A stretch of 64,000 bases of DNA from Ryuthela nishihirai (taxonomy: Eukaryota; Arthropoda; Arachnida; Araneae; Heptathelidae): contig JAWZYU010000034.1 of assembly GCA_038380435.1 (NCBI GenBank), positions 3,392,704 through 3,456,703 of the forward strand. Direction: 5' to 3'. Positions 10,690 through 18,047 of the stretch are shown here, piece after piece; position 1 is the stretch's first letter, and every line of letters starts with the position of its first letter. The notes beneath the pieces are model-generated. The model made no database searches and was not told the origin of the DNA. It was given only the letters and a program-made list of their open reading frames with translations. Both the position numbers and the translations under genes were made by a program.

Positions 10690-11033
10690 GTAAATTCAAA
10701 TAATTCGGACTTACATTAATTAAAGAAGATTGTTAAGAGGAACTGTATAACCTGTAAAAAAAACTTCAACGGAAGTTCAAAAAGTTCTTAATCTGACAAT
10801 TGTAAAATTGTCAGTTAGAAACAGAAAATATAATTAATCCCCAAGAGAGATTGAAAACGAATGGTAAAATATGCAGTCAAAAGACTGAAATTCACAAAAA
10901 TGTAGAGATTCCAAGTTGAAATCTCTAAAATCCTAAACATACACTTAAGTATAAATATAATATTAAGCTATTTCTAACCTATCCTGCCGACTTAGAGCTC
11001 CACCGGAGTTGGATACCCGATCTCGCCCAAGAC
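10690..11033. other. Intergenic, no feature seen
   Basis: A+T-rich, no coding frame above noise. It contains a short inverted repeat around CTGACAATTGTAAAATTGTCAG (about 10793-10815). Confidence 0.4.
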
Positions 11034-11035
11034 TA

Positions 11036-11250
11036 CACCTATCCCTCGATTTACACGGTACTCAGTTCACACAATTTTGGCTTTGCATGGTCAAAAAATG
11101 CAACCAGTTTCGATTTACACGGTACTGACTGAGACGTACGTAGAAAGGAAATCTCAGTCAGTACCGTGTAAATCGAAACTGGTTGCATTTTTTGACAGTG
11201 CAAAGCCAAAATTGTGTGAACTGAGTACCGTGTAAATCGAGGGATAGGTG
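11036..11250. mobile_element. 215-bp foldback MITE (copy 2), TA target
   Basis: Same element and length as 3088-3302, with few differences. Flanked by TA (11034-11035, 11251-11252). Near-perfect hairpin with arms of about 105 bp. Confidence 0.88.
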
Positions 11251-11252
11251 TA

Positions 11253-12323
11253 TTAGACAATTTAAGTAAAGATTTAGCTAACTAAAGTTCAATTCTTGGA
11301 CGTAAGCAAAAATACGTCAACTCTCTTTAACATCTGAGCTCCCTATATTGCAGTTCGTCTCAAAAAAAAGTTTATAACTGAAAAAAAAAATTGTCCTGCA
11401 GCGAATGTTTTTAAAATTAACGGATTCATCTGCAAATTTATTTAATTTTCGTTACAAGTGAAACTTTCACATCTCTTTCTAATGCTTTCCAGGTTCAACT
11501 GGAAGTGGACCTTATCTGCCCTCAAATGATGACTTTTTATTAACGCGCGATGATTTTAAAAAAATTTCCGTTCAACTTTTGAATTCATTCAACTTTAGTT
11601 TTTATGAATATTAAATAAATTTTACATTTACTGCACTCAGAGTAACAATAGTTTATGACGCTTTTCAAAAAATTTAACCACGTAGTTGTTATCAACAGAG
11701 AATTGTTGCGTTACTATTGAATATTTCTGACGTAATATAGGAAAATTTAAAATTGTTATTTTTATTTCTTACAGTTTCCCTTAATCATTTCTCTTGCTGC
11801 AAGAAATTATATTTCGGAACAAATAGATTTAGAAGTGGGTATCCAAATTTGCAGGTAAGGTGTAAAAATTAGGTATATTCTTGTTTAAAAATGACTATTT
11901 AGTAAACATTTTAGTGAAAGCAATATGCAGTGGAATAACGGGTTAAATTATACACATATATATATATCTAAAGGAGTTAAATCTGTAGTATATATTTTAA
12001 TTACAGTAATCTTAGTGTCATGTCATTTAATTAATATTAATCATATTTTAATGTGAATTTTCCTGTTAACGATACAAAACTAGATCCCTTATTTTATATT
12101 AAAAGTGTTCCAAAAATTTATTTTGCGTATCAAAATGATGATTAATTTAACTTATCCCATCACTGAATCCTTTAATTTTGCTGTTTGGAAAAAACAACCC
12201 TTTTCTCTTGCTTTGATTTTGCATATAATATTTGACTAGATGTAATTATAAAAGCATTTGGAAAACAGGAAGCCCAAAGTTCAGGGACTTTTAACCTTCC
12301 CCACCATATTTTAATCCATCTAT
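11253..12323. other. A+T-rich intergenic DNA
   Basis: No convincing ORF, RNA gene or repeat. A short (TA)n run near 11955. I see nothing I can name. Confidence 0.4.
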
Positions 12324-12325
12324 TA

Positions 12326-12408
12326 CACAGTCGTATCAGAATAATATGACCACCTACCAGAGTATATATATATATAGCAGGTGGTCATATTATTCCGATG
12401 CGACTGTG
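12326..12408. mobile_element. 83-bp foldback MITE, TA target
   Basis: Arms CACAGTCGTATCAGAATAAT and its complement, each followed by ATGACCACCT, with an AT-repeat loop (12360-12376). TA at both ends (12324-12325, 12409-12410). Looks like two Tc1-like ends joined with almost no interior. Confidence 0.85.
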
Positions 12409-12583
12409 TATAAAGTAAAACTATTTTGGAAAAGTCGTAGTTCAAAATCGGCAAAACCGTATTTCAGCATTCGTGACAATATCTACATTGTCATATTCTG
12501 AACAATTTTAAGAAAAATCTAATATTGCACAGATAATTTAAAGAGCATATCATTGCACATTGAACAGTATAAGTTAATAATAT

Positions 12584-13241
12584 TGTTGCGGATTACAAAA
12601 ATGGATAGCCACTGAGCGTGAGTATTAAAAGCTATATTTCAAAACCAAATTCAATACAAGGTAAATTGTTACAAAGGAAATATGGATGAAGTATCTTATT
12701 AACAAATCAACTATTAACATGCACAAGTCATCAATCTTCCTGCGTAGAGCACACAATATCAGCTCTGTGTATTTTACTAAATACTACCTTTTACTTGATT
12801 TACCAGGTCACCCGAAGATCTTCACTCGTAAACCAATTCTCGTCCTGTGCTAATAACTTTTCACACACTAGCCGAACAAAAAGACAGTCCGTGTAGACAT
12901 TCGAAGTTAGCCATAAAAGTTCCCACTTTTATACTTCCGCGTATACACAACACATCAAGTTACTTCTTGATACTTAACGATAAAAGATCCCACTTTTATC
13001 CTTCCGCGTATACACAACACATCAAGTTACTTCTTGATACTTACGCGCACTGTCTCAGAACAGCTCACCGTCCATTTTCGAACTCACCGACCGTTACAAT
13101 ACACAACGACCGTTACAATACACAACGACCGTTACAATACAACGACCGTTAACGCTCCACTCTTCTTCTCCAAATTCTCCCAACGTTCTTATTCGTTGGC
13201 TGAAACTTTGCTTTCGGTTGCCAGATTCTTCTGTCGTAACA
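12584..13241 (-). repeat. 3' LTR of copy 1
   Basis: 658 bp, TGTT...AACA. In element orientation it contains four GTAACGGTCGT-type units near its start and two ~73-bp repeats, each with a TATA-like box. It ends at the ATAT target duplication. Confidence 0.93.
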
Positions 13242-16200
13242 CTGCCCCCTTCCTAGGTCTTGTTCGTCCCGAACAATTCTGGATTCCAAAGCTTCTTCAG
13301 TTCTTCGATGAAACGGGGCCAAACGATCCACGTGAACCACCTTGCACTTTGTAGCTGGACGTCGACGAATGCGATATACCACGTTTGTGTCAAAATGAAA
13401 GCGAATCTCATTATGACGTAGATTTCTTTTCTGACTGAAGCCTCGTCCACAAACATAATACGTGTAAGGCCTATAGCCCTTGTGAACACGTTTATGTCTC
13501 TGCAGGGAGAAGAATCGACTAAGAGTTTTCGTGCAAAACCTGTAAAAAGTTTTCTTCTTTGTCGAAAGTTTTCTTCTTTGGATTTTTACTTCTATCAACA
13601 GTAACAAGGAATGAAAGTCATTAGTGACATAAAATCTAGGGAGGAGTTTCATCCTCCAGTCTGACCCTTTTGTCAGTTGACTTTCCCTTAATTCAGAACT
13701 GTCGTGATGAACCTTCAGCCATATTTCACCTGATTCCATTTGATCCCCAAGGTGCTTCACAAATATAATATCAGCTCCATAATTCTTTTTAGCTCTTCGG
13801 TCCATCTCCTCCTTCCATAATCTTGTTAGAACTGCAGCTTCTAATCCGACAACCTTACCTGTTTCTCCTGTATAAGTGAAATCAGTGGTGTGTCGGGCTG
13901 CTAGCAATATTTTTTCTGTTTTACCTTCACATAGCCAGCTTGCAACATCTTCAGATACTCCTTGTTCTATTAACATGTTACGAAACTTGTTCAAAGCATT
14001 GCCGTTATGCAGAACCTTGCAGACACATGATGCTTCATCTACCCTATTATCCACAATGTTCACCAAACGCAGAAGTTCTCCTCCTAACTCTTCGACGAGC
14101 TCTTGCAGTTCCAAGGATCCGTTACCAAGGAAACACTGAACAGCTTCCATCACTTCCAGAGAGTTGTCAACAGAGTTTTCAAGAGGTGAATCCATGTTGC
14201 TGATAACAGCTGAACAACTCAAACTCTTCATTCCACGAGCTTGTGATGCTGCAACCACTTTCTTAACTAAATCAACAGCAACATCTTCTGTACTGATGAG
14301 ATCAATAGCTCCTTTTCCGAATTCAACATCATAAACCAAAGCACACACTCCTTCAGCCAGCTTTTTGGACACAATTGAGCATATCATTAGAGGAACGCTA
14401 TCTATGGTAGCCATCAGATCCTTGCAGCGGTAAATCTCCTTATCTGTTGGCACCAGCTCCTCTGTCTGTCCTACGATGCAGCATCCGACGTCTTCCATCA
14501 TCTGCTCGATTTTATCTTTAGTGCAGTCGACTGTGAAGCCAGGGATGGATTCCAATTTGTACAGAGTATCTCCCGTCAATTGGAGAGCACGACCGGAGAT
14601 CATAGGGACCTTGAGACCTAAAGCAGCAAGTGCAGGAGCCAAGACAAGACTCACTTTGTTTCCGACACCTCCTGTGCTGTTTTCATCTACCATCCGATGG
14701 CGCCACTCGGGTCTCCAGCAAAACACATGACCCGAGGAGGTCATATTTGCTGTTTCTTCCGAATTCACTTTCTTGGAGCTCTCATTGTAATTAGCCAGGG
14801 AAACATCAGTTATGATTGCCAAATTGTTCATTCTGGAGATCAGCGACGAGTTTTGTAACATGATATTGTCCACTTTAGAGCTCTTGTAGTCGTGATAAAA
14901 CTTTTCCATATCCTTATAATCTAAATGGTTATAATGTCCAAATCTGCACATTGACTGTTCAGAAAAGAAATTCAGCGTGGCTACGTTGAAATTATCTGAG
15001 GGATTCACTTCTCTCTGATCGTAACTCTGAGGCTTAGTTTCATCCAGAAAGTTAGTCTTTGAAGTACTGTCTCTGCCTGAAGCTCCTTTACTAGCATCAC
15101 CTGTTACGCTTCTAAGCCATTCTTCGGAATTCTTCTTTCTTAAATCCCCACTTTCTATAAACGATTCGAGTGTGGCTATGTGTTTCGGAAAAATCTCTCC
15201 GACTTCCCCGGTAACGACGAAGGGCACTTTGTATCTATGATGAATGGACACCTCTTCTTTACTCGGACCACTCTGCGAAACGTAAACTCTGTTTCGTTCC
15301 CCCTCATTACCACTCGTTACTCTGCCTTTGCGATAATTGTCCATGACGCATTTTGCTGAGAGCGAGGAATAGAATACCTTTCGTGTGGATCTCTCTTCAG
15401 ATCGTGCCAGACTTGTATACCTAGGTATTTTGAAGTGCAAAGCGTACTGTATAGTCTCACAGCTCTCTGATCTGTGTGATTGTTCTTCACAGTTCCTAGA
15501 CATGTCACCAGCGACATAGACACTCTGCCATGCATCACCAGTAGTTGCGTGGTCAAAGGCATTATCTGCGCTATCTCTACGATTCTTGATTTTCAGTAGC
15601 AGATCCACATTTTTATATGCGTTGCCTTTCTCTTTTCCATGTTTACAATCTAACTTAACACTATCAAGATCATCTTTTTCACTGACAAATTCAACATTTA
15701 AACTATTGCATTGTCTATTGAGTTCGGTTTTACTATCCTTGAACTGATCAATAAACTTATCAATTTGAGAAGCCACTTCAGCTCTCATCTCAGTATTTTG
15801 TGCGGCTATTTCGGCTTTCAAGTCACCTATTTTATCGCTTTGGGCAGCTATATCACCTTTAATATCAGTCATCTGAGTAGCCATATCGGCTTTCAAGTCA
15901 TCTTTTTGAGAAACTATCTCAGTTCTCAACTCATTATTTTGTGCGGCCATTTCGGCTTTCAAATCACCTATTTTATCGCTTTGGGCAGCTATATCACCTT
16001 TAATCTCAGTATTTTGTGCGGCCAGATCACCTCTTTTATTCCTCAACTCATTGTTTCGTGCGGCCATTTCGGCTATCATTTCATCTAATGTACTATTTTG
16101 TGTCGCTATTTCGGCTTTCAAATCATTATTTTGACTTTTAATGTCATTCATCAGCGTAGTCATAATGGTTTTCCTATCAGTCATCAGCGCAGTCATATCG

Positions 16201-16256
16201 GCTTTGAAGCTATTTATCAACTTTACTAATTCATCCATACTTCTAGTTAACGGCAT
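13149..16256 (-). CDS. Gag-like coiled coil / thymidine phosphorylase / zinc finger / integrase-tail fusion, 1035 aa
   Basis: The start is the ATG just after the primer binding site. Residues 1-190: repetitive coiled coil built of units such as DLKAEIAAQN and DIAAQSDKIGDLKAE, like the N-terminus of some Ty3/gypsy gags. 245-256 (VAGDMSRNCEEQ) looks like a worn zinc knuckle. About 500-860 is homologous to thymidine phosphorylase (TYMP/DeoA): MTSSGHVF, STGGVGNKVSL 527-537, PMISGR 551-556, KLESIPGF 567-574, GCCIVGQTEELVP 591-603, SIVSKKLAEG 627-636, KVHHD 848-852. 916-954: degenerate C2H2 finger (LQRHKRVHKGYRPY..CGRGFS). 959-985: Ty3/gypsy integrase C-terminus (VYRIRRRPATK, KVVHVDRLAPFH). The last 30 codons run into the 3' LTR. 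TYMP splits thymidine with phosphate, but key residues differ here (E525, N526 and K612 in place of K, H, R), so activity is doubtful. No introns, consistent with capture from mRNA. Confidence 0.88.
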   Translation of the reverse strand: MPLTRSMDELVKLINSFKADMTALMTDRKTIMTTLMNDIKSQNNDLKAEIATQNSTLDEMIAEMAARNNELRNKRGDLAAQNTEIKGDIAAQSDKIGDLKAEMAAQNNELRTEIVSQKDDLKADMATQMTDIKGDIAAQSDKIGDLKAEIAAQNTEMRAEVASQIDKFIDQFKDSKTELNRQCNSLNVEFVSEKDDLDSVKLDCKHGKEKGNAYKNVDLLLKIKNRRDSADNAFDHATTGDAWQSVYVAGDMSRNCEEQSHRSESCETIQYALHFKIPRYTSLARSEERSTRKVFYSSLSAKCVMDNYRKGRVTSGNEGERNRVYVSQSGPSKEEVSIHHRYKVPFVVTGEVGEIFPKHIATLESFIESGDLRKKNSEEWLRSVTGDASKGASGRDSTSKTNFLDETKPQSYDQREVNPSDNFNVATLNFFSEQSMCRFGHYNHLDYKDMEKFYHDYKSSKVDNIMLQNSSLISRMNNLAIITDVSLANYNESSKKVNSEETANMTSSGHVFCWRPEWRHRMVDENSTGGVGNKVSLVLAPALAALGLKVPMISGRALQLTGDTLYKLESIPGFTVDCTKDKIEQMMEDVGCCIVGQTEELVPTDKEIYRCKDLMATIDSVPLMICSIVSKKLAEGVCALVYDVEFGKGAIDLISTEDVAVDLVKKVVAASQARGMKSLSCSAVISNMDSPLENSVDNSLEVMEAVQCFLGNGSLELQELVEELGGELLRLVNIVDNRVDEASCVCKVLHNGNALNKFRNMLIEQGVSEDVASWLCEGKTEKILLAARHTTDFTYTGETGKVVGLEAAVLTRLWKEEMDRRAKKNYGADIIFVKHLGDQMESGEIWLKVHHDSSELRESQLTKGSDWRMKLLPRFYVTNDFHSLLLLIEVKIQRRKLSTKKKTFYRFCTKTLSRFFSLQRHKRVHKGYRPYTYYVCGRGFSQKRNLRHNEIRFHFDTNVVYRIRRRPATKCKVVHVDRLAPFHRRTEEALESRIVRDEQDLGRGQCYDRRIWQPKAKFQPTNKNVGRIWRRRVER
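13677..14759 (-). other. Captured thymidine phosphorylase domain (copy 1)
   Basis: Residues 500-860 of the fusion ORF. Collinear with animal TYMP from the MTSSG block before the phosphate site to the KVHHD block near the C-terminus. By recollection of E. coli DeoA, the phosphate-contacting S86, S95, S113 and T123 positions are kept (S527, S536, S554, T564), as are S186 and K190 (S627, K631). K84, H85, H119 and R171 are replaced (E525, N526, L560, K612), and the GGT turn is GDT. The first part of the normal enzyme is not recognisable. Confidence 0.88.
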
Positions 16257-16266
16257 TCAATTAATT

Positions 16267-16285
16267 AATCCCACTTCTGACACCA
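16267..16285 (-). promoter_or_regulatory. Primer binding site, tRNA-Leu type (copy 1)
   Basis: On the minus strand TGGTGTCAGAAGTGGGATT. Its complement, AATCCCACTTCTGACACCA, fits the 3' end of eukaryotic tRNA-Leu (acceptor CTGAC plus CCA). It starts 2 bp after the LTR, the normal position for priming minus-strand DNA. Confidence 0.8.
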
Positions 16286-16287
16286 AA

Positions 16288-16945
16288 TGTTGCGGATTAC
16301 AAAAATGGATAGCCACTGAGCGTGAGTATTAAAAGCTATATTTCAAAACCAAATTCAATACAAGGTAAATTGTTACAAAGGAAATATGGATGAAGTATCT
16401 TATTAACAAATCAACTATTAACATGCACAAGTCATCAATCTTCCTGCGTAGAGCACACAATATCAGCTCTGTGTATTTTACTAAATACTACCTTTTACTT
16501 GATTTACCAGGTCACCCGAAGATCTTCACTCGTAAACCAATTCTCGTCCTGTGCTAATAACTTTTCACACACTAGCCGAACAAAAAGACAGTCCGTGTAG
16601 ACATTCGAAGTTAGCCATAAAAGTTCCCACTTTTATACTTCCGCGTATACACAACACATCAAGTTACTTCTTGATACTTAACGATAAAAGATCCCACTTT
16701 TATCCTTCCGCGTATACACAACACATCAAGTTACTTCTTGATACTTACGCGCACTGTCTCAGAACAGCTCACCGTCCATTTTCGAACTCACCGACCGTTA
16801 CAATACACAACGACCGTTACAATACACAACGACCGTTACAATACAACGACCGTTAACGCTCCACTCTTCTTCTCCAAATTCTCCCAACGTTCTTATTCGT
16901 TGGCTGAAACTTTGCTTTCGGTTGCCAGATTCTTCTGTCGTAACA
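16288..16945 (-). repeat. 5' LTR of copy 1
   Basis: 658 bp and, as far as I can read, identical to 12584-13241. It holds the presumed promoter that drives transcription leftwards. It is followed by the ATAT duplication at 16946-16949. Confidence 0.93.
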
Positions 16946-16972
16946 ATATATTATAGTATATACAAAAATACA

Positions 16973-16982
16973 TATAAATATT
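16973..16982. repeat. 5' target duplication of the SINE at 16983
   Basis: TATAAATATT. The matching 3' copy is at 21441-21450, on the far side of LTR element copy 2, which inserted into it. Confidence 0.85.
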
Positions 16983-17367
16983 GGGGCGGGGTGGCTCAGT
17001 CGGTAGCGCGCCAGGCTCGTAATCTGTAGTTCCCAGGTTCGAGTCGCAGCTGGGTCAGCGTTGAGATTTATCTGCGCAAAATTCCCCGCCCTGCCCACGG
17101 TCAGTAGGGGACACCGATGGGCTTGGAAAGGCCGCCGTCCGTCGGATGGGACGTTAAATCGTGGCCCCGTGTGCGGGAGAGCCATACCCTGTGCACGTTA
17201 AAGAACACGCTGGATGGCCTTGACGGGAGGCTACCATCTGTCTCCCAACAGCTGTTCCAGTGGGTCCCCTCCCCCAACCTTCTCTGAGCCTTCGGGGTCC
17301 ATGTAACCTGGCCATTTAGCCCATGGTGTGCAAAAAAGTGCCGCTCAGAGGTAAAACAACCCAACCC
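16983..17367 (+). mobile_element. SINE-A between the two LTR elements
   Basis: Full-length plus-orientation SINE-A. Its left target duplication is at 16973-16982 and its right one is found only after removing LTR element copy 2 (21441-21450). It therefore predates copy 2. Confidence 0.92.
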
Positions 17368-17370
17368 TAT

Positions 17371-18011
17371 TGTTACGACAGAAGAATCTGGCAACCGAAA
17401 GCAAAGTTTCAGCCAACGAATAAGAACTTTGGGAGAATTTGGAGAAGAAGAGTGGAGCGTTAACGGTCGTTTTTGTATTGTAACGGTCGTTGTGTATTGT
17501 AACGGTCGGTGAGTTCGAAAATGGACGGTGAGCTGTTCTGAGACAGTGCGCGTAAGTATCAAGAAGTAACTTGATGTGTTGTGTATACGCGGAAGGATAA
17601 AAGTGGGATCTTTTATCGTTAAGTATCAAGAAGTAACTTGATGTGTTGTGTATACGCGGAAGTATAAAAGTGGGAACTTTTATGGCTAACTTCGAATGTC
17701 TACACGGACTGTCTTTTTGTTCGGCTATTGTGTGAAAAGTTATTAGCACAGGACGAGAATTGGTTTACGAGTGAAGATCTTCGGGTGACCTGGTAAATCA
17801 AGTAAAAGGTAGTATTTAGTAAAATACACAGAGCTGATGTTGTGTGCTCACGCAGGAAGATTGATGACTTGTGCATGTTAATAGTTAATTTGTTAATAAG
17901 ATACTTCATCCGTATTTCCTTTGTAACAATTTACCTTGTATTGAATTTGGTTTTGAAATATAGCTTTTAATACTCACGCTCAATGGCTATCCATTTTTGT
18001 GATCCGCAACA
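17371..18011 (+). repeat. 5' LTR of copy 2
   Basis: 641 bp, TGTTACGACAG to CCGCAACA. It has three TAACGGTC units near 17461-17512, against four in copy 1, which explains the 17-bp length difference. Presumed promoter and start of the element RNA. Confidence 0.93.
17560..17690 (+). promoter_or_regulatory. Duplicated promoter-like module in the LTR
   Basis: Two direct repeats of about 73 bp, each with AAGTATCAAGAAGTAACTTG, then TATACGCGGAAG and a TATA-like box: GGATAAAAG near 17596 and TATAAAAG at 17663-17670. Only the second is a canonical TATA box. Transcription probably starts about 25-30 bp after it. The same arrangement is in all four LTRs. Confidence 0.55.
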
Positions 18012-18013
18012 TT

Positions 18014-18032
18014 TGGTGTCAGAAGTGGGATT
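18014..18032 (+). promoter_or_regulatory. Primer binding site, tRNA-Leu type (copy 2)
   Basis: TGGTGTCAGAAGTGGGATT, 2 bp after the 5' LTR; identical to that of copy 1 and complementary to a tRNA-Leu 3' end. Confidence 0.82.
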
Positions 18033-18047
18033 ATGATAATTTATTGA

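Larger units (their letters stand above)
12584..16945 (-). mobile_element. LTR retrotransposon copy 1, carrying captured thymidine phosphorylase
   Basis: A complete 4362-bp LTR element in minus orientation. The two LTRs (12584-13241 and 16288-16945) are both 658 bp and I found no difference between them by eye, which indicates a recent insertion. The 4-bp target duplication is ATAT (12580-12583, 16946-16949). LTR ends are TGTT and AACA. A primer binding site lies 2 bp inside the 5' LTR (16267-16285) and a purine tract lies against the 3' LTR. Between them is one long ORF (13149-16256) with gag-like, thymidine phosphorylase, zinc finger and integrase-tail parts. There is no protease, RT or RNase H, so mobility must depend on enzymes from another Ty3/gypsy element. 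Confidence 0.92.
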
